Origin: Gammaproteobacteria bacterium
GTDB taxonomy: Bacteria; Pseudomonadota; Gammaproteobacteria; Poriferisulfidales; GCA-002705445
DNA: 10,835 nt
Assembly (NCBI GenBank): GCA_002702235.1
Contig: NZYO01000014.1
Coordinates: 10,494 to 21,328, forward strand
Direction: 5' to 3'
Position 1 is the first letter of the stretch; every line of letters begins with the position of its first letter. The notes under the pieces were generated by a model. It saw only the letters and a list, made by a program, of their open reading frames with translations. It did no database searches and was not told the origin of the DNA. The translations under genes were made by a program, and so were the position numbers. Shown here one piece after another: positions 1-6,877 of the stretch.

Positions 1-90
1 GATGTTGTTTCTATAAAAGAATCTAAACCAATTTCTAAAGATAAGTCGTGGAAATTAGTTGAGGTTTTAAGTAAAAGAGAGCAGATATGA
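1..90 (+). CDS. rpsQ: 30S ribosomal protein S17, C-terminal fragment (5' end outside window)
   Basis: The first 29 codons of the window read [20 protein letters not shown] and on to a TGA at 88-90. This matches the end of S17 (E. coli has [20 protein letters not shown] at this place, from memory). S17 is an OB-fold protein that binds 16S rRNA early in assembly of the small subunit. Only its last third is present; the start lies left of the window. Its stop overlaps the rplN start in an ATGA junction (87-90), so rplN is probably translated by ribosomes that have just finished rpsQ. The identity is secure from the motif and from the following gene, because rpsQ normally precedes rplN. Confidence 0.95.
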   Translation, partial: DVVSIKESKPISKDKSWKLVEVLSKREQI

Positions 91-455
91 TTCAAGTACA
101 AACAATTTTAAATGCTGCTGATAACAGTGGGGCTAGAAAAGTTCAGTGCATAAAAGTACTGGGTGGTTCGAAAAGACGCTATGCGTCGGTAGGTGATGTT
201 ATAAAAGTGAGTATAAAGTCTGCCATCCCAAGAGGGAAAGTAAAAAAAGGACAAGTATGTAATGCTGTCGTTGTAAGAACAGCTAAGGGAGTAAAACGAA
301 ATGATGGCTCTTTAATTAGATTTGATACAAATGCAGCGGTTTTACTTAATGCACAGCTTCAGCCAATTGGCACTAGAATTTTTGGACCAGTAACAAGAGA
401 ACTTAGGTCTGAAAAGTTTATGAAAATTATTTCATTAGCTCCAGAGGTATTATGA
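87..455 (+). CDS. rplN: 50S ribosomal protein L14
   Basis: Encodes a 122-residue protein, close to the usual L14 length (about 122-123). L14 is a beta-barrel protein of the large subunit that lies at the subunit interface and contacts 16S rRNA (bridge B8) and L19. Visible hallmarks are [19 protein letters not shown] near residues 9-27, the basic stretch [10 protein letters not shown] near 48-57, [17 protein letters not shown] near 64-80 and [11 protein letters not shown] near 97-107. The ATG at 87 overlaps the rpsQ stop and is preceded by a purine-rich AGAGAG; no other start fits the family N-terminus (MIQ). The stop at 453-455 directly abuts the rplX ATG. Nothing unusual. Confidence 0.98.
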   Translation: MIQVQTILNAADNSGARKVQCIKVLGGSKRRYASVGDVIKVSIKSAIPRGKVKKGQVCNAVVVRTAKGVKRNDGSLIRFDTNAAVLLNAQLQPIGTRIFGPVTRELRSEKFMKIISLAPEVL

Positions 456-773
456 ATGAATAGATTAAAGAAAGGCGACCAAGTTTATATTATAAGCGGA
501 AAAGATAAAGGAAAAACTGGAACCGTTAATAGACTTACACAAGATGATAAAGTTCTTGTGGATGGTATAAATCTCGTTAAAAAAAATGTTAAACCCAACC
601 CTAATAAAAATGAAACAGGTGGAATTATTGAGAAAGAAATGCCGTTACATGTTTCTAAAGTTATGTTATTTAACCCAAATACAAAAAAACCAGACAGAGT
701 CGGTTTTATGACACTTAAAAATAATAAAAAAGTTAGGATCTATAAATCAACAGGCGAGCAGGTGGATTTATAA
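456..773 (+). CDS. rplX: 50S ribosomal protein L24
   Basis: Encodes 105 residues, one more than E. coli L24. L24 starts assembly of the large subunit by binding the 5' region of 23S rRNA and later sits near the polypeptide exit. The N-terminal KOW motif is clear: [20 protein letters not shown] at residues 4-23. It is followed by [16 protein letters not shown] near 35-50 and the typical [14 protein letters not shown] near 61-74. The ATG directly follows the rplN stop with no spacer (TGAATG), and AGAGGT at about 443-448 is a good ribosome binding site inside rplN. The TAA stop shares one base with the rplE start. Confidence 0.98.
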   Translation: MNRLKKGDQVYIISGKDKGKTGTVNRLTQDDKVLVDGINLVKKNVKPNPNKNETGGIIEKEMPLHVSKVMLFNPNTKKPDRVGFMTLKNNKKVRIYKSTGEQVDL

Positions 774-1312
774 TGGCAAGATTAGAAGAATTATATAAAG
801 ATGATATTTCAAAATCTTTACTTTCAAAATTGAATTATAAATCAAAAATGGAAGTGCCTTATATTGAAAAAATTACTATAAATATGGGCCTTGGTTCAGC
901 TGCAAAAGATAAAAAGATTATAGAACAAGCGATAGCTGATATGGAAAAAATAGCAGGACAAAAACCAGTTGTTACAAAAGCTAAAAAATCAATTGCTGCA
1001 TTTAGTTTAAGAGAGGGAATGGCTATAGGATGCAAAGTAACTTTGAGAAGAAAAAAAATGTACGAATTTTTAGATAGACTTATAAGTATCGCTATACCAC
1101 GAATAAGAGATTTTAGAGGTTTTTCATCTAAGTCTTTTGACGGCAGAGGAAATTATACGCTTGGAGTTAAGGAGCAAATAATTTTCCCTGAGATAGATTA
1201 CGATAAAATCGATAACTTGAGAGGCTTAGATATATGTATTACAACTACAGCCAAAAACGACGAGGAAGCAAAGTTGCTACTTGAAGAATTTAACTTTCCT
1301 TTTAAAAAATAG
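773..1312 (+). CDS. rplE: 50S ribosomal protein L5
   Basis: Encodes 179 residues, the same length as E. coli L5. L5 binds 5S rRNA together with L18 and L25 and forms part of the central protuberance, contacting P-site tRNA. The family pattern is visible throughout: [12 protein letters not shown] near residues 30-41, [16 protein letters not shown] near 62-77, [20 protein letters not shown] near 80-99, and [17 protein letters not shown] near 149-165. The ATG at 773 overlaps the rplX TAA by one base (TAATG), with a GGTGG element about seven bases upstream. In E. coli the start region of this gene carries the S8 repressor site for the spc operon; here only a weak counterpart hairpin can be drawn. 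Confidence 0.98.
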   Translation: MARLEELYKDDISKSLLSKLNYKSKMEVPYIEKITINMGLGSAAKDKKIIEQAIADMEKIAGQKPVVTKAKKSIAAFSLREGMAIGCKVTLRRKKMYEFLDRLISIAIPRIRDFRGFSSKSFDGRGNYTLGVKEQIIFPEIDYDKIDNLRGLDICITTTAKNDEEAKLLLEEFNFPFKK

Positions 1313-1321
1313 GTATAAATT

Positions 1322-1627
1322 ATGGCAAAACAATCAATGGTAGAGAGAGAAAAAAGAAGAATTAAACTTTCAAATAAATTCTTAACAAAAAGAGAAAAGC
1401 TCAAGAACTTAATCAAAGACTCTAGTTTATCTCCTGATGAAAAGAATTCATTTGTTGAAGCTTTGCAAAAACTCCCAAGAGATTCAAGTAAAGTAAGAGT
1501 TAGAAATAGATGCAGTATAACTGGGCGCCCAAAGGGTTATTACAGAAAATTTGGCTTAGGTAGAATAAAGCTTCGCGAAGCTGCAGTACGCGGTGATATT
1601 CCAGGCCTAGTAAAAGCGAGTTGGTAG
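1322..1627 (+). CDS. rpsN: 30S ribosomal protein S14, zinc-independent type
   Basis: Encodes 101 residues, as in E. coli. S14 binds late in 30S assembly in the head of the small subunit beside S3 and S10. This is the long, zinc-free form: the C-terminal [20 protein letters not shown] (residues 61-80) has a single cysteine and lacks the paired CxxC ligands of the short zinc form. The N-terminal region is highly basic ([16 protein letters not shown]), as expected. Nine bases separate it from rplE, and an AGGT about eight bases before the ATG serves as ribosome binding site. It ends in GLVKASW, the family-typical C-terminus. Confidence 0.98.
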   Translation: MAKQSMVEREKRRIKLSNKFLTKREKLKNLIKDSSLSPDEKNSFVEALQKLPRDSSKVRVRNRCSITGRPKGYYRKFGLGRIKLREAAVRGDIPGLVKASW

Positions 1628-1630
1628 ATT

Positions 1631-2029
1631 ATGAGTATGAGTGATCCAATAGCAGCGATGCTAACAATTATAAGGAATGGCCAAATGTCGAATAAGACGT
1701 TTGTATGTACGCCATTTTCAAAAATAAAAATGTCTATACTAAGTGTTTTGAAAGACGAAGGTTATATTCTTGACTATGAGCAAAAAGAAATTGAAAACAA
1801 TAAAAAAAGATTAAAAATAAAATTAAAATATTTTCAAGGTCAACCCGTTATTAGTAAAATGAAAAGAATCAGTAAGCCAAGTCTTAGGGTATTTAAAGAT
1901 AAAAATTCCTTACCTAAAGTTTTAAATGGGCTAGGTATCGCTGTTGTTTCAACCTCTAAAGGTGTGATGACTGATGCCGAAGCAAGAAAAAATAATTGTG
2001 GCGGTGAAATATTATGTACGGTGGAGTAA
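1631..2029 (+). CDS. rpsH: 30S ribosomal protein S8
   Basis: Encodes 132 residues (E. coli S8 has 130). S8 binds helix 21 of 16S rRNA in the central domain and, in E. coli, represses the spc operon by binding its own mRNA near the rplE start. The start MSMSDPIAAM mirrors E. coli MSMQDPIADM, which supports the ATG at 1631 over the second ATG at 1637. Other hallmarks are MLTIIRNGQ near residues 10-18, SKPSLRVF near 80-87, LPKVLNGLGIAVVSTSKGVM near 94-113 and NNCGGEILCTVE at the end. It lies three bases after rpsN. A GGTGGAG sequence at its 3' end (2020-2026) is the ribosome binding site for rplF. Confidence 0.98.
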   Translation: MSMSDPIAAMLTIIRNGQMSNKTFVCTPFSKIKMSILSVLKDEGYILDYEQKEIENNKKRLKIKLKYFQGQPVISKMKRISKPSLRVFKDKNSLPKVLNGLGIAVVSTSKGVMTDAEARKNNCGGEILCTVE

Positions 2030-2033
2030 TTTA

Positions 2034-2555
2034 ATGTCAAGAATTGCAAATAAACCCGTTGATATTCCAGATAATGTTGAAGCTAACATTAATAATAACC
2101 TTTTAACGGTCAAAGGACCTCTTGGAGAAATGAAGCTTGATATTCATGGAGATGTAGACGTTCAAATTAATGATAATATTATTAGTGTTAATTCTAATCA
2201 AAACTCAGCTATGGCGGGGACTATGAGATCGCTAATTTGTAACAATGTGGTAGGTGTTTCTAAAGGATTTGAAAAAAAACTTATGCTTGTTGGAGTTGGT
2301 TATAAAGCTGAGGCTAAAGATAAAAAATTAAATCTCAGCTTAGGTTTCTCCCATCCAATAGTTTATGAATATGATCTTGATCTCGATATATCAACACCAT
2401 CACCTACAGAGGTTGTGATAAAAGGCGTAGACAAACAAAAAGTTGGTCAGGCAGCAGCTGAGATTAGAGCTTATCGACCTCCGGAACCTTATAAGGGCAA
2501 AGGTGTAAAATATAGTGATGAAGTGATCATTAGAAAAGAAACTAAGAAGAAATAA
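2034..2555 (+). CDS. rplF: 50S ribosomal protein L6
   Basis: Encodes 173 residues (E. coli 177). L6 consists of two related alpha/beta domains and sits near the factor-binding and sarcin-ricin region of the 50S subunit. The reading frame is open upstream to an ATG at 1974, but that would add 20 unrelated residues from inside rpsH. The ATG at 2034 gives the family start MSRIANKPVDIP and has GGTGGAG seven bases upstream, so it is chosen. Diagnostic segments are NNLLTVKGPLGEMKLDI near residues 21-37, LMLVGVGYKAEAKDKKLNLS near 82-101, and the C-terminal RAYRPPEPYKGKGVKYSDE near 144-163. It follows rpsH by four bases and precedes rplR by three. Confidence 0.98.
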   Translation: MSRIANKPVDIPDNVEANINNNLLTVKGPLGEMKLDIHGDVDVQINDNIISVNSNQNSAMAGTMRSLICNNVVGVSKGFEKKLMLVGVGYKAEAKDKKLNLSLGFSHPIVYEYDLDLDISTPSPTEVVIKGVDKQKVGQAAAEIRAYRPPEPYKGKGVKYSDEVIIRKETKKK

Positions 2556-2558
2556 ACC

Positions 2559-2906
2559 ATGAAAGATAAATACACACGACTAAAAAGAGCAAAAAAGATT
2601 AGAGGTAAGATTTCATTATCTGGCAAACATAGGCTTACTGTATTTAAGTCAGACCGACACTTGTACACTCAAATTTTTTCACCAGACGGCAAAGTTATAA
2701 CGTCAGCAAATACTTTGGAAAAAGGCGTATTAAAAAAAGGTGGTTCAAGCAATTTGGAAATTGCTAAACAAATTGGGAAGTTGATTGCTGAAAGAGCAAT
2801 AAAAAAAGATATCAAGGAAGTAGCATTTGATAGAAGCGGTTTTATTTATCATGGTAGAGTGAAAGCTCTTGCAGAATCTGCAAGAGAAGCTGGATTAAAA
2901 TTTTAA
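2559..2906 (+). CDS. rplR: 50S ribosomal protein L18
   Basis: Encodes 115 residues (E. coli 117). L18 binds 5S rRNA and helps place it in the central protuberance with L5. Its basic N-terminus (TRLKRAKKIRGKI) is the flexible 5S-binding tail. The core shows LTVFKSDRHLYTQIFSPDGK near residues 26-45, and the C-terminus shows VAFDRSGFIYHGRVKALAES near 88-107 followed by AREAGLKF, which is nearly invariant in the family. The start MKDKYTR three bases after rplF corresponds to E. coli MDKKSAR. The ribosome binding site is weak (AAGAAG inside the lysine-rich end of rplF), so coupling to rplF translation is likely. Confidence 0.98.
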   Translation: MKDKYTRLKRAKKIRGKISLSGKHRLTVFKSDRHLYTQIFSPDGKVITSANTLEKGVLKKGGSSNLEIAKQIGKLIAERAIKKDIKEVAFDRSGFIYHGRVKALAESAREAGLKF

Positions 2907-2924
2907 TTAGGGTGCTTAACTATT

Positions 2925-3452
2925 ATGTCAACAAATATTGAAAAGGTTATTGGAAGCGAGGAGTTACTTGAAAAGCTAGTAGCTGTAAATAGAGTAGCAA
3001 AAGTTGTTAAAGGCGGAAGACAATTTGGCTTTACCGCATTGACAGTCATTGGCGATGGCAACGGTAAAATAGGCTTTGGTTATGGAAAAGCTAAGGAAGT
3101 ACCTTTAGCAATTCAAAAAGCTATGGAAAAGGCGAAAAGATCAATGGTGAAAGTACCGATTATAAATGGCACAATTCATTATTCTTTAGTAGGCAGACAT
3201 GGTGCTGCAAGAGTGTACATGCAACCTGCTTCAGAGGGTACAGGTATTATAGCAGGGGGCGCTATGAGAGCTGTTTTTGAAGTTTTAGGTATTCATAATG
3301 TTTTAGCAAAATGTATTGGTACAACAAACCCAATAAATGTTGTAAGAGCAACAATCAATGGGTTAACTTCTGTTCAATCACCTCAGTATGTTTCTAATAA
3401 AAGAGGAAAAAAAATTGAAGATATTCTTGGAGTTAAGAATGTCAAAGATTAA
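2925..3452 (+). CDS. rpsE: 30S ribosomal protein S5
   Basis: Encodes 175 residues (E. coli about 167). S5 lies on the solvent side of the small subunit near the mRNA entry and contributes to decoding accuracy with S4. The N-terminal double-stranded-RNA-binding-like domain is seen in [20 protein letters not shown] near residues 24-43, with [18 protein letters not shown] right after. The C-terminal domain shows [20 protein letters not shown] near 99-118 and [15 protein letters not shown] near 133-147. An 18-base gap precedes it, with AGGGTG at 2909-2914. The C-terminus runs six residues (VKNVKD) past the usual IEDILG ending, and this tail is written over the start of rpmD, giving a 14-base overlap. 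Confidence 0.98.
   Translation: MSTNIEKVIGSEELLEKLVAVNRVAKVVKGGRQFGFTALTVIGDGNGKIGFGYGKAKEVPLAIQKAMEKAKRSMVKVPIINGTIHYSLVGRHGAARVYMQPASEGTGIIAGGAMRAVFEVLGIHNVLAKCIGTTNPINVVRATINGLTSVQSPQYVSNKRGKKIEDILGVKNVKD
3429..3432 (+). promoter_or_regulatory. ribosome binding site deciding the rpmD start
   Basis: GGAG at 3429-3432 lies six bases before the ATG at 3439, inside the last codons of rpsE. It supports 3439 as the rpmD start, against an in-frame ATG at 3388 further upstream. Confidence 0.75.
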
Positions 3453-3621
3453 AGTTACATTAAGGAAAAGTTTAATTGGAAGGCTTCAAGCACATAAATC
3501 ATGTGTAAAAGGGCTTGGTATAAGAAAAATAAATCATACCGTAACTGTTGAAGACACTCCTGAAAATTTAGGCATGATTAATAAAGTAAAATATATGTTA
3601 GAGGTTGAAAAAATAAAATGA
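3439..3621 (+). CDS. rpmD: 50S ribosomal protein L30
   Basis: Encodes 60 residues (E. coli 59). L30 is a small large-subunit protein near 23S rRNA domain II and 5S rRNA. The sequence runs [15 protein letters not shown], then [17 protein letters not shown] and [17 protein letters not shown], closely following E. coli L30. The open frame extends back to an ATG at 3388, which would add 17 residues of out-of-frame rpsE sequence and break family length, so the ATG at 3439 with GGAG six bases upstream is preferred. This places the first 14 bases within rpsE. The stop TGA (3619-3621) overlaps the rplO ATG as ATGA. L30 is absent from some bacterial lineages; its presence fits a proteobacterial spc operon. 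Confidence 0.97.
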   Translation: MSKIKVTLRKSLIGRLQAHKSCVKGLGIRKINHTVTVEDTPENLGMINKVKYMLEVEKIK

Positions 3622-4040
3622 GATTGGATAACATTAAATCTAATTCAAAAACTTCCAAAAACAGAGTTGGAAGAGGTAAAGGCTCAGGCTCAGGCAAGAC
3701 TTGTGGCAGGGGTCACAAAGGCCAGAAATCAAGAGCTGGAGGATATCATAAGGTAGGATTTGAAGGTGGGCAAATGCCTCTTCAAAGAAGACTTCCTAAG
3801 GTAGGCTTTACTTCACGTAAAAAGGATACTTATGCTTTAAGAATTTCAGATTTAAATAAAGTAAATTCTAAAGTTATAGATATTAATGTACTTAAAGAGT
3901 CTGGCTTTGTGCCTAAAACTATAAAAAATGTGAAAATTTTTCTTTCCGGCAAGCTCGACAAAAAAATTGATGTGAAAGGTTTAGTATTAAGCAAAGGTGC
4001 TAAAGAAGCAATTGAAAGTATTGGGGGCTCAATAAGCTAA
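3618..4040 (+). CDS. rplO: 50S ribosomal protein L15
   Basis: Encodes 140 residues (E. coli 144). L15 is a late-assembly large-subunit protein with a long basic extension that threads through 23S rRNA. The glycine-rich N-terminal extension is plain: [20 protein letters not shown] near residues 15-34, then GQKSRAGG and [20 protein letters not shown] near 48-67. The C-terminal globular part includes [18 protein letters not shown]. The ATG overlaps the rpmD stop by four bases, with AGAGGT at 3600-3605 about 12 bases upstream, so re-initiation after rpmD is likely. Its TAA stop shares one base with the secY start. Confidence 0.98.
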   Translation: MRLDNIKSNSKTSKNRVGRGKGSGSGKTCGRGHKGQKSRAGGYHKVGFEGGQMPLQRRLPKVGFTSRKKDTYALRISDLNKVNSKVIDINVLKESGFVPKTIKNVKIFLSGKLDKKIDVKGLVLSKGAKEAIESIGGSIS

Positions 4041-5314
4041 TGTCTGATTTAAGAAAAAGATTATTGTTTGTCTTAATGGCTATTATTGTTTACAGAATAG
4101 GAACATATATTCCTGTTCCAGGAATAAATCCTGAAGCATTATCATCTTTTTTTGAAGAGCAAAGTGGAACGATTATAGATATGTTTAATATGTTTTCTGG
4201 AGGAGCTCTTGAAAGATTTAGTATTATGGCTTTAGGTATTATGCCTTATATTTCTGCATCTATTATCATGCAATTGATGACTTCGATTATCCCTACATTA
4301 AAAGAAATCAAGAAAGAAGGTGATAGTGGTAGAAGAAAAATTACCCAATTTACAAGGTACGGTACCGTGGTTCTAGCCACTCTTCAAGCGGGAGGGGTAG
4401 CAGTAGCACTTCAAGCGCAAGGTATATCGCTCTACCAAGGATCAGGATTTATTTTTTCTACAATAGTTACATTAGTTACAGGAACAATGTTCTTAATGTG
4501 GTTGGGCGAACAAGTAAGTGAGAGGGGTATTGGAAATGGTATATCAATAATTATTTTCATTAGTATTGTTTCTGGACTCCCATCTGCCATAGGCGGAACC
4601 TTAGAACTATCAAGCACTGGCGAATTGAGTTCATTTATCATTGTAATCCTCATGCTTCTTGCAATATCAGTTACAGCTTTTGTTGTTTTTGTTGAGAGAG
4701 GATTAAGGAAAATTCCTATTAACTATGCAAGAAGACAGCAAGGAAGAAAGTTATTTCAAGCACAATCAAGCTACTTACCTTTAAAGCTGAATATGGCAGG
4801 AGTCATCCCACCTATATTTGCATCAAGTATTATTTTATTTCCATCTACACTTGGTCAATGGGCTGGATCAAGCGAAACAATGTCATGGCTTAAAACTGCT
4901 GCTTCATCGATAGCGCCAGGCCAGCCTTTATATGTGGTTTTTTATACTGTTGCAATAGTGTTTTTCTGTTTTTTTTATACCGCTATTGTATATGATTCAA
5001 GAGACACTTCTGATAACTTAAAAAAATCAGGAGCCTCTATACCTGGGGTTAGACCAGGTGAGCAAACCTCAAAATATATTGATAATGTTTTAACAAGGCT
5101 AACTGCTGTTGGAGCTATCTATATTACATTAGTTTGCTTGCTTCCAGAATTTTTAATTATCGGCTTAAATGTTCCTTTCTACTTTGGAGGCACATCATTA
5201 TTAATTATAGTAGTTGTGATTATGGACTTTATAAGTCAATTACAAGCTCATTTGATGAATTATCAATATGGCAATCTGATGAAAAAGTCAAATTTAAAGG
5301 GGTATAGCAGATGA
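4040..5314 (+). CDS. secY: Protein translocase subunit SecY
   Basis: Encodes the 424-residue channel subunit of the SecYEG translocon in the inner membrane, which passes unfolded proteins powered by SecA or the ribosome. Ten hydrophobic membrane segments can be traced, starting with [15 protein letters not shown] at residues 7-21. Conserved landmarks are [13 protein letters not shown] (plug region, about 49-61), [54 protein letters not shown], and the C5 loop [10 protein letters not shown], in which R338 corresponds to the functionally important E. coli R357. It ends KSNLKGYSR, as in the family. The start codon shares one base with the rplO stop, and a stop codon at 4013-4015 in this frame with no start codon after it rules out extension. 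Compared with E. coli (443 residues) about 15 N-terminal residues are missing. Confidence 0.98.
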   Translation: MSDLRKRLLFVLMAIIVYRIGTYIPVPGINPEALSSFFEEQSGTIIDMFNMFSGGALERFSIMALGIMPYISASIIMQLMTSIIPTLKEIKKEGDSGRRKITQFTRYGTVVLATLQAGGVAVALQAQGISLYQGSGFIFSTIVTLVTGTMFLMWLGEQVSERGIGNGISIIIFISIVSGLPSAIGGTLELSSTGELSSFIIVILMLLAISVTAFVVFVERGLRKIPINYARRQQGRKLFQAQSSYLPLKLNMAGVIPPIFASSIILFPSTLGQWAGSSETMSWLKTAASSIAPGQPLYVVFYTVAIVFFCFFYTAIVYDSRDTSDNLKKSGASIPGVRPGEQTSKYIDNVLTRLTAVGAIYITLVCLLPEFLIIGLNVPFYFGGTSLLIIVVVIMDFISQLQAHLMNYQYGNLMKKSNLKGYSR

Positions 5315-5424
5315 AAGTAAGAGCATCGGTTAAAAAAATATGTAGAAATTGCAAAATTATTAGACGAAATGGAGTAGTTCGGGTAATTTGCATCAACCCT
5401 AGGCATAAACAAAAACAGGGATAA
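5311..5424 (+). CDS. rpmJ: 50S ribosomal protein L36, zinc-binding type
   Basis: A 37-residue gene, [15 protein letters not shown] and onward, ending HKQKQG. L36 is the smallest large-subunit protein and stabilises 23S rRNA near the base of the L7/L12 stalk side. The zinc ligands of the C+ form are all present: C11, C14, C27 and H32 (CxxC, then C, then H four residues on the C-terminal side). The ATG overlaps the secY stop as ATGA (5311-5314), and AAAGGGG at 5296-5302 gives an eight-base spacer. Position between secY and rpsM is the standard gammaproteobacterial order. Two antisense frames across this site have no family resemblance. Confidence 0.97.
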   Translation: MKVRASVKKICRNCKIIRRNGVVRVICINPRHKQKQG

Positions 5425-5428
5425 ATAA

Positions 5429-5457
5429 TTGATATGATTAAAGCTTTTGAATACAAT
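5429..5457 (+). promoter_or_regulatory. candidate sigma70 promoter for the alpha operon
   Basis: TTGATA at 5429-5434 and TACAAT at 5452-5457 are separated by 17 bases. Each hexamer matches the sigma70 consensus at five of six positions and the spacing is optimal. Transcription would begin near 5463-5465, leaving a leader of only about 17 bases with CGGAG before the rpsM ATG. A second TACAAT follows immediately at 5457-5462. AT-rich DNA yields such matches by chance, but this one falls in the only sizeable intergenic gap of the window. Confidence 0.5.
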
Positions 5458-5468
5458 ACAATGCTTTA
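5439..5468 (+). repeat. inverted repeat in the rpmJ-rpsM gap
   Basis: TAAAGC (5439-5444) and GCTTTA (5463-5468) are perfect inverted copies around an 18-base AT-rich loop, ending two bases before the CGGAG ribosome binding site of rpsM. In a transcript reading through from rpmJ it could form a small hairpin next to the initiation site. It overlaps the candidate promoter, whose -10 element sits in the loop. Six pairs, two of them G-C, is weak, and chance occurrence cannot be excluded. Confidence 0.35.
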
Positions 5469-5480
5469 TACGGAGAAACA

Positions 5481-5837
5481 ATGGCTAGAATAGCTGGGAT
5501 AAATATACCTGATAATAAGCATGTAATTATTGCTTTAACATCTATATATGGAATTGGAAGAAGTCTATCTGGAAAAATATGTGGCGAGTTAAATATTAAT
5601 CCTCAAACTAAGATAAATTCATTGACTGAAGAGCAAATTGAATTACTTCGTAACCATATTGTTAAATATAACATTGAAGGTGATCTAAGAAGAGAAGTAA
5701 CTATGTCAATAAAAAGACTCATGGATCTTGGAACCTACAGAGGTATAAGACATAGGAAGGGTCTTCCGTTGAGAGGACAAAAAACAAAAAATAATTCTAG
5801 GACTAGAAAAGGGCCTAGAAAAGCAATAAGGAAATAG
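5481..5837 (+). CDS. rpsM: 30S ribosomal protein S13
   Basis: Encodes 118 residues, the E. coli length. S13 sits in the head of the small subunit, forms bridges with the large subunit (L5 and helix 38), and its C-terminal tail touches P-site tRNA. The N-terminus [20 protein letters not shown] and the helix-two-turn-helix region around [13 protein letters not shown] (residues 22-34) are typical. Further along are [20 protein letters not shown] near 67-86, [16 protein letters not shown] and the basic tail [13 protein letters not shown]. It starts the alpha operon after the 56-base gap, with CGGAG five bases before the ATG. In E. coli this start is repressed by S4 through a leader pseudoknot; no space for that structure exists here. 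Confidence 0.98.
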   Translation: MARIAGINIPDNKHVIIALTSIYGIGRSLSGKICGELNINPQTKINSLTEEQIELLRNHIVKYNIEGDLRREVTMSIKRLMDLGTYRGIRHRKGLPLRGQKTKNNSRTRKGPRKAIRK

Positions 5838-5840
5838 AAA

Positions 5841-6239
5841 ATGGCAAAAACTACAAAAACAGCTGTAAAAAGCAAAAAAAAAGTAAAAAAAGTCATTACT
5901 GAAGGTATTGCTTGTATTAACTCTACATTTAACAACACAATAGTGACCATAACTGATCGACAGGGTAATACACTTTGTTGGGCAACTTCTGGAGGATCAG
6001 GATTTAGAGGTTCAAGAAAAAGTACACCATTTGCTGCTCAAATTGCTGCTGAAAAAGCTGGCACTAAAGCAAAGGAGTTTGGTTTGAAAAATCTTATGGT
6101 TTTAGTCAAAGGACCTGGCCCAGGAAGAGAATCAGCAGTTAGAGCGTTAAATGGATTAGGGTATAAAATAACCGATATAAATGATGTAACACCAATTCCA
6201 CATAATGGTTGCAGGCCGCCTAAAAAGAGGAGGGTGTAG
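5841..6239 (+). CDS. rpsK: 30S ribosomal protein S11
   Basis: Encodes 132 residues (E. coli 129). S11 forms part of the platform of the small subunit near the mRNA exit and the E site. After a lysine-rich N-terminus ([12 protein letters not shown]) it shows [17 protein letters not shown] near residues 27-43, [20 protein letters not shown] near 51-70, [20 protein letters not shown] near 90-109 and the near-invariant end [23 protein letters not shown] at 5828-5832 is its ribosome binding site. The lysine codons near 5873-5888 create runs of nine and seven adenines, a place where polymerases may slip. The TAG stop shares one base with the GTG start of rpsD. Confidence 0.98.
   Translation: MAKTTKTAVKSKKKVKKVITEGIACINSTFNNTIVTITDRQGNTLCWATSGGSGFRGSRKSTPFAAQIAAEKAGTKAKEFGLKNLMVLVKGPGPGRESAVRALNGLGYKITDINDVTPIPHNGCRPPKKRRV
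6228..6234 (+). promoter_or_regulatory. strong ribosome binding site for rpsD (GTG start)
   Basis: AGGAGGG at 6228-6234, the best match in the window to the 16S 3' end, lies four bases before the GTG at 6239. It overlaps the conserved KKRRV end of rpsK, so it may be partly imposed by arginine codons, but it supports initiation at the GTG. Confidence 0.75.
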
Positions 6240-6862
6240 TGGCTAGATATATAGGACCAAAATGCAAATTAATGAGAAGAGAAGGTTACGACCTATCACT
6301 TAAAAGAATTTCTAGGCCTTTGGATTCTAAATGTAAATTGGAAACACAACCTGGTCAACACTCTGAAAGAAAAAGCAGATTATCCGATTATGGTTTACAG
6401 TTAAGAGAAAAGCAAAAACTAAAAAGAATGTATGGAGTTTTAGAAAAGCAATTTAGAAAATATTATAAAAAAGCCGCACAGAGAAAAGGAGCCACGGGTG
6501 AAAATCTCCTAAAATCACTAGAGTGTAGACTTGATAATGTTGTATATAGAATGGGTTTTGGAGTAACTAGAGCTGAATGTAGGCAACTTGTTAATCATAA
6601 ATCTATTTTAGTCAACGGAAAAATTGTAAATATACCATCATACCAAGTGAATCCAGAAGATATTATCTCTATTAAAGAGAAATCAAAAAATCAAACAAGA
6701 ATAAAAGACTCCCTCGATATTGCTGAACAAAATGAAGTAATATCAGATTGGGTTAAAGTTGACGTAAAAAAGATGGAAGGAGTATTTAAATCTGTTCCAG
6801 AAAGAATCGATTTACCGAGCGATATTAACGAATCGCTAGTAGTAGAACTTTATTCAAAATAA
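6239..6862 (+). CDS. rpsD: 30S ribosomal protein S4
   Basis: Encodes 207 residues (E. coli 206). S4 is a primary 16S rRNA binder that nucleates 30S assembly, works with S5 in decoding accuracy, and in E. coli represses the alpha operon. The start is GTG, giving [20 protein letters not shown]; no other start fits. Family segments are [20 protein letters not shown] near residues 38-57, [15 protein letters not shown] near 65-79, and the S4 RNA-binding domain [17 protein letters not shown] near 95-111 with [19 protein letters not shown] near 119-137. It ends [10 protein letters not shown]. Only two cysteines (about C9 and C31) occur, so it is not the zinc-binding S4 type. The start shares one base with the rpsK stop; 15 bases follow before rpoA. 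Confidence 0.98.
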   Translation: MARYIGPKCKLMRREGYDLSLKRISRPLDSKCKLETQPGQHSERKSRLSDYGLQLREKQKLKRMYGVLEKQFRKYYKKAAQRKGATGENLLKSLECRLDNVVYRMGFGVTRAECRQLVNHKSILVNGKIVNIPSYQVNPEDIISIKEKSKNQTRIKDSLDIAEQNEVISDWVKVDVKKMEGVFKSVPERIDLPSDINESLVVELYSK

Positions 6863-6877
6863 TATAGAGGTACTAAA

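Noticed and set aside
1198..1416. Short minus-strand open frames opposite rplE/rpsN, and similar ones at 1840-2049, 4432-4653 and 5735-5950
   Set aside because: All lie opposite conserved ribosomal or secY genes and have low-complexity, hydrophobic translations typical of antisense of lysine-rich genes.
1974..2033. Upstream extension of rplF
   Set aside because: It adds 20 residues from inside rpsH in another frame; the ATG at 2034 with GGTGGAG upstream gives the family N-terminus.
3388..3438. Upstream extension of rpmD
   Set aside because: It adds 17 residues lying over conserved rpsE sequence; the ATG at 3439 gives the usual L30 length.
5229..5481. Minus-strand open frames across the secY end and rpmJ
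   Set aside because: The plus strand holds a perfect zinc-binding L36 here; the antisense products have no resemblance to known proteins.
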